Position numbers and translations under genes: made by a program. A DNA stretch of 64,000 bases, taken from contig CP148265.1 of the NCBI GenBank assembly GCA_045345765.1, positions 372,001 to 436,000 of the forward strand. The letters run 5' to 3'. Below the pieces are notes generated by a model. It did no database searches, was not told where the DNA came from, and saw only the letters and a program-made list of their open reading frames with translations. Origin of the DNA: JAOARY01 sp045345765 (GTDB lineage: Bacteria; Bacillota; Clostridia; Peptostreptococcales; Peptostreptococcaceae). This document shows positions 17,025-25,258 of this stretch, one piece after another (position 1 is the stretch's first letter; each line of letters starts with the position of its first letter).

Positions 17025-18572
17025 CTATTTTAAGTCTATATTCTCTATTCCATTATATATATTAAATGAATTTGGACTTAGACTTCCTTTTATATTATTA
17101 TCAATTATAAGGCTATTACTCTTTATCAACAATCCCACATTAAATAAATTTTCAACCATATTTTTTTGTAATATTTTATAATCATTTAAATAACTATCTT
17201 TACTAGAATTCAAAAAATTATTAAAAGCTAACATAAGTATATTATTTTTTATATTAAAATTATTTTGTAAATAATAATAATTTATAATTTGCGGATAAAC
17301 GGGCATCTTCCAAGTCATTAGAGCTAATTCATAGTTTTTCTTTTCTATTTTTTTTAAAAACTCTTCTTTTTCTAATTCTATAACATTTAAATTTACTTTT
17401 AAATCCATAAAATCTTTTTTTAATTTATATGCAATAGAAATTTTATTTTCATCATCTTTTGATACTAAAAGATTTAAATCCAAATAAGAGTTTGAATCTT
17501 TTTTTAGCTTTTTTTCCTCTGCATATTTTTCTATATAAGAAAAAGCTTGCTCTTTATTGTAATCTTCAAACAAATCTTTATTGTAATATTGGCTATTTTT
17601 ATAAAGAGGTAAAGCATTTACCTCTCCTTTATCTACATATATTTCTTTTAATATAGCCTTTCTATCTATTGATTTCATCAGAAATTTATTTATATTTTCA
17701 TCCTCTAATTTTTTATTCTCATCATTTAATCTTAGGAATATAAACTCCCTTGAACTATAATCTAAAACATTAAAATCATTATTTGAATATTTTCTAGCAT
17801 CTATTGTTCCTACATTAGTTATGTCACTTTCTCTTGACTCAAGCATATAAACTCTTGTTTCAAATGAAGGTACTATTTTACATTTTATATTTTTAATATT
17901 TGGCTTTTTTAAATAATAATTTTCATTTGAAATTAAATCGATTTCTTTATTATTTATATTATATATTTTATAAATACCACTACCAATTATATTTGAAGCT
18001 TTTAACTTCGATTTTTTTTCATTCAAAAAATTATATGCATTTTTCGGTATTATAGGAAAAATCATTTTTTTATCACAAAAAGGATCTTTATTTTTTAAAT
18101 ATATACTTAGATTTTTATTTCCCTTTAAAACTACCTTATCTATATTGCTAACTAACGGATAATAAGAACTTTGATAATTATTCTTTATATATTCTATTGT
18201 AAATTTAATATCATCAGAATTTATTTGGGTTCCATCATGCCATTTAATATCTGATCTTAACCCAATATCTATTTGTTTTAGATTATTTGATATATTAATA
18301 CTACTTGCTAATTTATACTCTAAATTATAACTATCATCTATTTCAAATAATGAATCGTATACAAGTTTCAAAAAATAATCAACAGACTCTTCTTTATTTA
18401 ATATTGGATTTAATGTTGTAAAATTACTCATAGTTATATTTAAATCATATTTATCCATTTCCTTTTTTGTAAATTCTGTTAACGCTTGTACACTAGTAGA
18501 ATTCAATAAAAATATAAAAATTAATATCCATAATTTTATTTTTTTATTCATAAAGTTTTTTATACTTTTCAT
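17025..18572 (-). CDS. Extracellular solute-binding protein, family 5 (OppA-like)
   Basis: Periplasmic-type binding protein of the peptide/nickel/oligosaccharide class. An uncleaved or cleaved signal sequence (KLWILIFIFLLNSTSVQA) is followed by the SBP_bac_5 fold. It shows the typical SSINISNNLKQIDIGLRSDIKWHDGTQINSDDIKFT segment in its diagnostic order: the D-I-K-W-H-D-G-T core, then the DIKFTIEY helix. There is no lipobox cysteine. The 515 residues are normal length. No permease or ATPase gene is nearby. Instead the start overlaps the end of a lytic transglycosylase gene by 29 bp, hinting at a link to wall fragments or muropeptides (inference). Confidence 0.87.
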   Translation of the reverse strand: MKSIKNFMNKKIKLWILIFIFLLNSTSVQALTEFTKKEMDKYDLNITMSNFTTLNPILNKEESVDYFLKLVYDSLFEIDDSYNLEYKLASSINISNNLKQIDIGLRSDIKWHDGTQINSDDIKFTIEYIKNNYQSSYYPLVSNIDKVVLKGNKNLSIYLKNKDPFCDKKMIFPIIPKNAYNFLNEKKSKLKASNIIGSGIYKIYNINNKEIDLISNENYYLKKPNIKNIKCKIVPSFETRVYMLESRESDITNVGTIDARKYSNNDFNVLDYSSREFIFLRLNDENKKLEDENINKFLMKSIDRKAILKEIYVDKGEVNALPLYKNSQYYNKDLFEDYNKEQAFSYIEKYAEEKKLKKDSNSYLDLNLLVSKDDENKISIAYKLKKDFMDLKVNLNVIELEKEEFLKKIEKKNYELALMTWKMPVYPQIINYYYLQNNFNIKNNILMLAFNNFLNSSKDSYLNDYKILQKNMVENLFNVGLLIKSNSLIIDNNIKGSLSPNSFNIYNGIENIDLK

Positions 18573-19080
18573 AGGATTTCTTCACCTTTTTCAAATAAAA
18601 TTTTGTTTCAATATAAGGTATTTTATATTCTTTATCTTTTACTACATAATTCTTATTCATCCAAGACTTTAAATTTCCAGATCCACAATTGTAAGCAATA
18701 ATTGCAAAATCTTCATTTTTAAACTCTTTTAATAATTTTGATAAATACCATGTACCTATTTGAATATTTGTTTTTGGATCATATATATTCGAATTTTCTA
18801 TATTAAGCTCTTTAAATGCCCAATCTTCGGTTATATTTGATATTTGCATAAGACCTTTTGCATCTTTTTTCGACCTAGCATAAGGGAAAAATTTACTTTC
18901 TTCCCTTATTATCGAAAATACTAACATAGGATCTATTCCATACTCATTTGAATATTTATATACATATTCCTTATACTTAGTTGGATAAGAAAATTCCAAA
19001 ACCATATTTCTTATAAAAAATATTCCCCATACAGAAATACTAAGCATAATAACAGCTTTTAATTTATTATTAAATTTCAA
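18544..19080 (-). CDS. Membrane-anchored lytic transglycosylase (SLT domain)
   Basis: Cleaves peptidoglycan glycan strands to form 1,6-anhydro products. The N-terminal helix (about 9-29) probably anchors it outside the membrane. The SLT domain (about 38-165) contains REESKF with catalytic Glu61, GLMQIS, and IIAYNCGSGN. At 178 residues it is a minimal form, like E. coli Slt C-terminal domain or B. subtilis YjbJ-type proteins. It lies 10 bp inside the coaE end and overlaps the solute-binding protein gene downstream. Confidence 0.92.
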   Translation of the reverse strand: MKFNNKLKAVIMLSISVWGIFFIRNMVLEFSYPTKYKEYVYKYSNEYGIDPMLVFSIIREESKFFPYARSKKDAKGLMQISNITEDWAFKELNIENSNIYDPKTNIQIGTWYLSKLLKEFKNEDFAIIAYNCGSGNLKSWMNKNYVVKDKEYKIPYIETKFYLKKVKKSYEKYKKLYE

Positions 19081-19675
19081 AACTCTCCTCCAAAAATATC
19101 ATAAATCTATTTATTTTTTCTTCCAAAGAACTGTAATCAAAAGAATTATCTATATAGTAATCGGCTAAAACTTTCTTTTCTTTTTGTGACATCTGTCTTT
19201 TTATTATATTTTTTATTAGAACCTCATCTATATTATCTCTTTTTTTAATCCTTTGAATCTGAATTTTTTCCTCACATGTTATAACTAAATTAAAATCACA
19301 ATACTCATTTAATTTAGTTTCAAAAAGCAGTGGTGCATCTAATATTACTACCTTTTTACCTTTCTTTTGATAGGCATTTTTTTGATTCAATATCTCATCA
19401 ATTATAAGTGGATGCATTATTGAATTTAGCTTTAATCTTTGATTTTCATTTTTAAATACAATATTTTTAAGTTTTTTTCTATCTATTGATTTATCATTTG
19501 CTAATATTTCTATACCAAATTCATCTATTAATGCTTTATATCCAAGCTCATCTATATCTAATAATTTTTTAGCTATAAAATCAGCATCTATTATATCTAT
19601 ATTTTTTTCTTTAAATATCTTTGAAACTGTACTTTTTCCTGTTCCAATTGAACCTGTAAGACCTAAAAATAACAT
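19070..19675 (-). CDS. coaE: Dephospho-CoA kinase
   Basis: Last step of coenzyme A synthesis: ATP-dependent phosphorylation of dephospho-CoA. It has P-loop GLTGSIGTGKST at the N-terminus, DADFIAKKLL in the substrate region, and LDAPLLFE plus RIKKRDNI in the lid. I start it at ATG 19675, eight bases after AGGTG (201 residues). A TTG at 19702 in frame lies within the polA end and lacks a site. It is adjacent to polA, a conserved Firmicute pairing. Confidence 0.95.
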   Translation of the reverse strand: MLFLGLTGSIGTGKSTVSKIFKEKNIDIIDADFIAKKLLDIDELGYKALIDEFGIEILANDKSIDRKKLKNIVFKNENQRLKLNSIMHPLIIDEILNQKNAYQKKGKKVVILDAPLLFETKLNEYCDFNLVITCEEKIQIQRIKKRDNIDEVLIKNIIKRQMSQKEKKVLADYYIDNSFDYSSLEEKINRFMIFLEESFEI

Positions 19676-19683
19676 AAAAACAC

Positions 19684-22341
19684 CTACTTTGCTTCGTACC
19701 AAGAATTTCCTTCACTCAAATCAACTGTAAGTGGTACATTTAATTTTATTGCATTTTCCATTTCTTGCTTTAATATTTCTTTTACAAATTCAACCTCTTC
19801 TGCTATAGCTTCTATTATAAGTTCATCATGTACCTGTAAAATTAATCTTGATTTTAAATTTTCTTTTTTTAACCTATTATAAACATTAACCATTGCAATT
19901 TTTATAATATCAGCAGCTCCACCTTGTATTGGAGTATTCATTGCAAGTCTTTTTCCTAAATTCTTCATAATGAAATTAGTAGAATTAATTTCAGGTATAT
20001 ATCTTCTTCTATTCAATATAGTTGTTACATATCCATCATCTTTTGCTTTATCTACTATATCATCCATATATTTTTTGATATTTGGATATTTTTCTAAATA
20101 ATTATCTATATATTCCTTAGCTAATTTAACTGGTATATTAAGATTTTTGGATAATCCAAAGTCACTAATTCCATAAACTATACCAAAATTAACTGCCTTA
20201 GCTTGTCCTCTTAAATAAGAATCCACCTCTTCTAATGGCTTATTAAATACTTTAGAAGCTGTCATAGCATGTATATCTTCTTCTTTTACAAAAGCTTCTT
20301 TCATATGTTCATCATCACTAATATGAGCCAATAATCTTAATTCTATTTGAGAATAATCCGCATCAACTAATTTATGATTTTCTTTTGCTATAAACACCTT
20401 TCTTATTTCTCTTCCAAGCTTCATTCTTACAGGTATATTTTGAAGATTTGGTTCTGTCGAAGATATCCTTCCTGTAGTTGTTATAGTTTGATTAAATGAT
20501 GAATGTATTCTATTTGTTTTTGGATTAATTATCTTACTAAGTCCATCAACATAAGTTGATTTTAATTTTGTTATATGTCTATAATCTATTATATTCTTTA
20601 TTATTGGATGATCATTTAATAATTTTTCTAATACTTCTATACTTGTAGAATATCCTGTTTTCGTTTTTTTAATAACTTTTAATCCTAATTCTTCAAATAA
20701 TATAACACCCAACTGTTTTGGTGAATTTATATTGAATTCCTCTTTAGTATAAGAGTATATTTCCTTTGTCAACTCATCTATTTCCTTTGAAAACACCATA
20801 TCTAATTCTTTTAGTTTGAATATATCCACATAAAAACCTTCATATTCCATAGAAGCTAATACTTCACAAAGAGGCATTTCAATATCATAAAACAAATTAT
20901 CCATTTCTAATTTCTTTATCTTATCTTTCATAATATCTTTGACTAAAATTACAGTCATCAAAATATCAGCAAAATAAGAATCTAACGAATCTTTTTCAAC
21001 CTCTAAATAAGTTATGGCTTTTTTACCTTTACCAAGTAAATCTTCTTTAGATTTTATAGTCTTATCAAAATAACTTAGAGCAATATCTGATGGTTCAAAA
21101 TTAGAACTTGTAGTATCTATCAGGTATTGTGCTATTGATATGTCAAACTCCATACCATTTAACTGTATACCATATGATTTTAATAATTTATATTCTTTCT
21201 TTAAATAAGAACCTATTTTTTTTATACCTTTATCTTCAAATATTTCTTTTAATTTATCTATATCCTCTTCATTTAATCTATAGATATCTTTTTTATTTGT
21301 TGATAAATACATATATATTATATTTTTATCAACTATATTTTCTTCTTTACTTGCTGATTTTATATATATTTCTTTATTTTTTTTAATTTCTTTTATAAGT
21401 TCTTCTAATTTGTATTCTTTAATTATATTATAAGTAAAATCAACATTTGTATTAGTTTCATCTTTAGTTGCATCTACTACTTCCATATCTAATTTCTTTA
21501 TCAGATTCTTAAATCCATACTCTTTAAATAATTCAAGAACTTTATCATCATAATTTTCTTCAAATTTTAATTCTTCTAAATCTATATCAAAAGGAATATC
21601 TCTTACAATAGTTGCTAACCTCTTACTCAAGACTGCCATTGATGCATTTTCTATTACTTTTTCCTTTTGCTTTCCTTTTAACTGGTCTGTATTTTCTATT
21701 AAATTTTCAACACTATCAAACTGCTTTATTAATTTTAACCCTGTTTTTTCACCAATCCCAGGTATTCCAGGTATATTATCTGATTTATCTCCCATAAGAC
21801 CTTTTAAATCTATTAATTTAGTCGGTGTTATACCATATTTTTTTAAAACAGCATCAAAATCATAAATTTCAAGCTCTGATATACCTTTTTTAGTAAATAA
21901 TATCTTTGTTGTTTTTGAAGCTAATTGTAGTGCATCCTTATCTCCAGTAACTATAAGGACTTCAAACTCCTCATCTTCTCCTAATTTAGATATCGTTCCT
22001 ATTATGTCATCAGCTTCAAACCCTTCCATTTCAAGCCTATTTATCTTAAATGCATCTATAAGATCTTTAAGTGGTTTTACCTGTTCTCTTAATTCATCAG
22101 ACATCTTTGATCTTGTACCTTTATATTCTTTATATTCTAGATGTCTAAATGTAGGCTTTTTAAGGTCAAATGCAACACTCATATGTGTTGGTTTATAATC
22201 ATTTATTATTTTAAATAGCATTGTAGTAAAACCATATATAGCATTTGTGTGCAATCCATTTTTATTCTTTAATGGTGGTAAAGCGTAAAAAGCTCTATTC
22301 ATCAAACTATTTCCATCTATTAGTATAAGTCTGTTTTTCAT
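19684..22341 (-). CDS. polA: DNA polymerase I
   Basis: Gap-filling and Okazaki-fragment maturation polymerase. The 885 residues comprise a 5'-3' exonuclease domain (about 1-290, with LIDGNSLMNRAFYA and GLMGDKSDNIPGIPGIG), a middle domain, and the polymerase domain. The last shows motif A (DADYSQIELRLLAHIS), motif B (RGQAKAVNFGIVYGIS) and motif C (QVHDELII). The middle domain lacks the D-x-E exonuclease motif, so proofreading is probably inactive, as in many Gram-positive Pol I enzymes. Start ATG 22341 after GAGGAG. Confidence 0.96.
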   Translation of the reverse strand: MKNRLILIDGNSLMNRAFYALPPLKNKNGLHTNAIYGFTTMLFKIINDYKPTHMSVAFDLKKPTFRHLEYKEYKGTRSKMSDELREQVKPLKDLIDAFKINRLEMEGFEADDIIGTISKLGEDEEFEVLIVTGDKDALQLASKTTKILFTKKGISELEIYDFDAVLKKYGITPTKLIDLKGLMGDKSDNIPGIPGIGEKTGLKLIKQFDSVENLIENTDQLKGKQKEKVIENASMAVLSKRLATIVRDIPFDIDLEELKFEENYDDKVLELFKEYGFKNLIKKLDMEVVDATKDETNTNVDFTYNIIKEYKLEELIKEIKKNKEIYIKSASKEENIVDKNIIYMYLSTNKKDIYRLNEEDIDKLKEIFEDKGIKKIGSYLKKEYKLLKSYGIQLNGMEFDISIAQYLIDTTSSNFEPSDIALSYFDKTIKSKEDLLGKGKKAITYLEVEKDSLDSYFADILMTVILVKDIMKDKIKKLEMDNLFYDIEMPLCEVLASMEYEGFYVDIFKLKELDMVFSKEIDELTKEIYSYTKEEFNINSPKQLGVILFEELGLKVIKKTKTGYSTSIEVLEKLLNDHPIIKNIIDYRHITKLKSTYVDGLSKIINPKTNRIHSSFNQTITTTGRISSTEPNLQNIPVRMKLGREIRKVFIAKENHKLVDADYSQIELRLLAHISDDEHMKEAFVKEEDIHAMTASKVFNKPLEEVDSYLRGQAKAVNFGIVYGISDFGLSKNLNIPVKLAKEYIDNYLEKYPNIKKYMDDIVDKAKDDGYVTTILNRRRYIPEINSTNFIMKNLGKRLAMNTPIQGGAADIIKIAMVNVYNRLKKENLKSRLILQVHDELIIEAIAEEVEFVKEILKQEMENAIKLNVPLTVDLSEGNSWYEAK

Positions 22342-22416
22342 CGAAACAACTCCTCTTAACATTTTTAATTACTTATATGATTATATAACATTTCAAAAAA
22401 AATTAAAAATAAAAAA

Positions 22417-22461
22417 CCTCCTACTTTCTATTACCCTTTTTTGAGTTTAGAAAATAGGAAG
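22417..22461 (-). terminator. Terminator after the SIMPL-domain gene
   Basis: A 13-bp stem with two wobble pairs and a 19-base loop. On the minus strand it is followed by six Us and lies just past the stop at 22484. It separates the sigma-factor operon from polA. Confidence 0.8.
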
Positions 22462-22483
22462 CTTGTATTTATTTTATCTATTA

Positions 22484-23191
22484 TTAATACTTATATTCAA
22501 CATCAATAGTTGCATCTATTTCGTATTCACCAGAAGATATATCTAAAACACTTGAGTTTGAATCTTCTAAGGCATATGATTTTCTATATAAATATGTTGG
22601 ATAAGTCGAATTTTCGCTAACCTTATTAACCGATTTTATTGATACATTCATAGCTGAAGATAATGCATCAGCCTTAGATTTTGCATCTTTATAAGCTAAT
22701 TTTAATGCTTCATTATAATGCTCTTTTTTATTTAAAACATCAAACTGTATATTTGATATAGAACTAATATTTTCTTTACTAGCTTTATCTATTATTTTAG
22801 CTAATAAATCAACATCATAAGTTGTAACTTCGATTGTATTTCTTACAACATACTCTTTGAACTTTCTTACTTTTTCCACTTCATCATAGTATTTTTCTTC
22901 ATATAATTTATAGTACAATGTTCTTATATCCTCTTCTTTAACACCCATATCTAATAAATCTTTTTTTAATTTATTTGATATCTTACTATTTTGTTCTTGT
23001 ATAGTCTTAGTTTCTTTACCTCTATTTTCTACAGATAATTCTATTTTAAATACATCTGGTTTTACATATATGCTACCTTTACCAGAAACATTTATAGTAT
23101 TTGTTGAATCTGCAAATGAAATATTTGTAAATAACATCATCAAAATTCCTAATATTAAAAATCTTTTTGTCATAAATTTGAATCCATTCAT
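22484..23191 (-). CDS. SIMPL-domain (DUF541) exported protein
   Basis: Exported protein of the SIMPL/YggE-like family, members of which are linked to envelope or oxidative stress. A signal peptide (RFLILGILMMLFTNISFA) is followed by the DUF541 fold, beginning INVSGKGSIYVKPDVFKIELSVENRGKE in its usual order. YNEALKLAYKDAKSKADALSSAM near residue 160 is also typical. ATG 23191 follows GGGAG by nine bases. Third gene of an ECF sigma operon, so probably part of its stress regulon. Confidence 0.88.
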   Translation of the reverse strand: MNGFKFMTKRFLILGILMMLFTNISFADSTNTINVSGKGSIYVKPDVFKIELSVENRGKETKTIQEQNSKISNKLKKDLLDMGVKEEDIRTLYYKLYEEKYYDEVEKVRKFKEYVVRNTIEVTTYDVDLLAKIIDKASKENISSISNIQFDVLNKKEHYNEALKLAYKDAKSKADALSSAMNVSIKSVNKVSENSTYPTYLYRKSYALEDSNSSVLDISSGEYEIDATIDVEYKY

Positions 23192-23219
23192 TTAAACTAA
23201 CTCCCTTCAGTTTTTAAGT

Positions 23220-24410
23220 TTATTTTTTAATAAATTTTCTTATAAATATATAATAAATTAAATATACAAAAGCAATAAATGGTATTGCTTCTATTAATTT
23301 TATCAAATTAGTTAAAGTATTATATAAAACATGTTTAAATCGTTCACCAATATCTTTAAATAAAGTATTTTGTTTTTGTTCTACTCTGATATTTAAAAGT
23401 GAATAGTCTACTCTTTCATCTATATTATTCATATTATTTATATAAATTTCTTTTTGACTGACTATTCTATTTAATTCTTTTTCTAAATTTATTAAATCTT
23501 CAATCTTAGAAGCTCTTTCTATTAATGACTTGATTTTTTCTTCTTGTCTTATTAGATTATCTAATCTAGTTTTTGTATCTGTATAATTTTTAGTCATATC
23601 TATAGTAGATATATTTTTGTTCATCACTATACCAGTAGATTCTACATCTTTTATCGCCTCATCTAAATTCGATGATATTACTCTTGCTCTTATATTTGAA
23701 TACAAATCCTTCGTATTCATATTTGAATTCTCTATATATCCCTTTTTACTTTCTATATTTTCTTTAATCTGTCTAACTGCATCTTCTAAATTTTCAACTT
23801 CTAAATCAATATATACTTCTTTTACAATTTTCTTTTCTTCTACTACATTTGCCTTTAAAACTCCAGCATCCATATTTGCCATATTAGTTTGAACAATATT
23901 TCTACTCATCTTAGGAGATGTATCCATAACGCTCTCGCTAACTGATTCTTCATACATCATATCTTGATTTGCTCTAAAAGGCATAAAATCTCCAGCCAAA
24001 AATCCTCCAAAGAATATCAAAACAGATGCTGCTATAAAAGCAAATTTATTAATAGATTTAAAATCAAATCTCTTCCTTATATTTAATTTATTAATATTTG
24101 TATTATTATTTGTACTCTTAGTATCTTCATAATATTTTTCATTCTTAAATTCAATTATATTACTTTGAGCCTTGCTTTGTTCTTCATCAAATTCTTTTAA
24201 TCTATCCATAAGTTCTAGATGAAATTCATCAGGAAGTTCTACCATATCAATATCATTTAATTCATCTAACATATTTTTAAAATTCTCATAATCAACTTTA
24301 CAAGAATCACAAGATTTTAAATGTTGTTCAAACTCTAATTTTAAATCTTCATCTAAAATATCATCATAATAATCACTCATAAGCATATTAAATTCATCAT
24401 GATTCATCAT
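23220..24410 (-). CDS. Anti-sigma factor with zinc finger and DUF4349 domain
   Basis: Membrane-bound regulator of the ECF sigma factor encoded just upstream. The N-terminal ZAS-type zinc finger is H30-x3-C34-x2-C37 and would hold the sigma factor in the cytoplasm. A transmembrane helix follows at about 121-142. The outer part is a DUF4349 region (about 190-380) with a coiled coil, ending in a second hydrophobic helix and a basic tail. Its ATG overlaps the sigma stop (ATGA), the classic translational coupling of a sigma/anti-sigma pair. Confidence 0.88.
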   Translation of the reverse strand: MMNHDEFNMLMSDYYDDILDEDLKLEFEQHLKSCDSCKVDYENFKNMLDELNDIDMVELPDEFHLELMDRLKEFDEEQSKAQSNIIEFKNEKYYEDTKSTNNNTNINKLNIRKRFDFKSINKFAFIAASVLIFFGGFLAGDFMPFRANQDMMYEESVSESVMDTSPKMSRNIVQTNMANMDAGVLKANVVEEKKIVKEVYIDLEVENLEDAVRQIKENIESKKGYIENSNMNTKDLYSNIRARVISSNLDEAIKDVESTGIVMNKNISTIDMTKNYTDTKTRLDNLIRQEEKIKSLIERASKIEDLINLEKELNRIVSQKEIYINNMNNIDERVDYSLLNIRVEQKQNTLFKDIGERFKHVLYNTLTNLIKLIEAIPFIAFVYLIYYIFIRKFIKK

Positions 24411-24916
24411 ACTTTAACCCCCTTCCTTTTAAGTATTTTTTGTAATTCTTTTCTTCCTCTATTAATCCTTGATTTAACCGTACCCAAGGATTCATTTGTT
24501 ATATTCGATATTTCTTCATAACTAAGTCCATTTAAATCTCTTAAAACAATCATTGTTTTATAATTTAATTTAAGTTCATTTATAGATTCTCTTAAAACTT
24601 CATTTAATTCCTTTTTTTCTAATTCTTTTTCAACATGATTTTCATTTAATTTAACTTCATAATCTATATTTTCTTCATAATTTAAATTTTCTTTATTCTT
24701 TCTTACAAAATCCAATGCTGTGTTTGTTACAATCCTATAAAACCAAGTAGAAAATTTTGAATTTCCTTTAAATTTATCAAAATTTTTATATGCTTTAATA
24801 AAAGCATCTTGGGTTATATCCTTTGCATCTTCAATATTATTACATATTCTAAAAGCTATATTAAACGCATATTTTTCATATTCAAGTACAAGACCTTCAA
24901 ATTTATCTAAATCCAA
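24407..24916 (-). CDS. ECF-type RNA polymerase sigma factor
   Basis: Group IV sigma factor of the SigW/RpoE type. Region 2 spans about 10-80 (AFNIAFRICNNIEDAKDITQDAFIKAYKNFDKF in order, with NIEDAKDITQDAF). Region 4 spans about 110-165 (LRDLNGLSYEEISNITNESLGTVKSRINRGRK in order, with GTVKSRINRGR). Start TTG 24916 with GGAGG seven bases upstream. It is preceded by a close match to an ECF promoter, so it is probably autoregulated, and its antagonist is the next gene. Confidence 0.94.
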   Translation of the reverse strand: MDLDKFEGLVLEYEKYAFNIAFRICNNIEDAKDITQDAFIKAYKNFDKFKGNSKFSTWFYRIVTNTALDFVRKNKENLNYEENIDYEVKLNENHVEKELEKKELNEVLRESINELKLNYKTMIVLRDLNGLSYEEISNITNESLGTVKSRINRGRKELQKILKRKGVKV

Positions 24917-24962
24917 AACTAAACCTCCTTTCTTATCTTTTTATGATTGTTTATACTACTTA

Positions 24963-24988
24963 GACGTAATTAAATACTTAAAAGTTCC
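24963..24988 (-). promoter_or_regulatory. ECF sigma promoter (autoregulatory)
   Basis: On the minus strand GGAAC (24988-24984) and CGTC (24966-24963) are 17 bases apart, followed by TAA. The -35 GGAAC and -10 CGTC elements are the hallmark of ECF promoters. The position about 45 bases before the sigma gene start is right for positive autoregulation. Confidence 0.75.
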
Positions 24989-25074
24989 ATAATATTAATA
25001 CCCTAAAATCAAAAACTATATTATATCAATAAAAATTTAAAAATAAAATGAAATTTTATATTTTTAAATTTTTA

Positions 25075-25103
25075 TTGATATAATTTCTTTTCTATGCTAT
25101 ACT
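25075..25103 (+). promoter_or_regulatory. Promoter of tRNA-Leu
   Basis: TTGATA and TATACT separated by 17 bases, ending 26 bases before the mature tRNA. This is a near-consensus vegetative promoter. Confidence 0.75.
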
Positions 25104-25129
25104 AATTTTGTTGGTTAATACTATAATTT

Positions 25130-25214
25130 GCAGATATGGCGGAACTGGTAGACGCGCTTGACTCAAAATCAGGTATGTTCGCATGTGTGGGTTCGAATCC
25201 CACTATCTGTACCA
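25130..25214 (+). tRNA. tRNA-Leu (anticodon CAA)
   Basis: 85 bases with encoded CCA. Acceptor arm GCAGATA pairs with TATCTGT (a G-U at the first pair). The anticodon stem CTTGA/TCAGG encloses the loop CTCAAAA with anticodon CAA, reading UUG. A long variable arm, typical of leucine tRNAs, precedes the T-arm GTGGG-TTCGAAT-CCCAC. It stands alone between divergent or convergent genes and has its own promoter and terminator. Confidence 0.95.
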
Positions 25215-25224
25215 AAAACATAAA

Positions 25225-25250
25225 AAACATCTTACTTTTGTAAGATGTTT
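25225..25250 (+). terminator. Bidirectional terminator between tRNA-Leu and the kinase gene
   Basis: An 11-bp perfect stem with a TTTT loop. On the plus strand it ends in a U-run after the tRNA; on the minus strand A-rich flanks become a U-run after the kinase stop at 25259. Confidence 0.85.
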
Positions 25251-25258
25251 TTTTGTAT

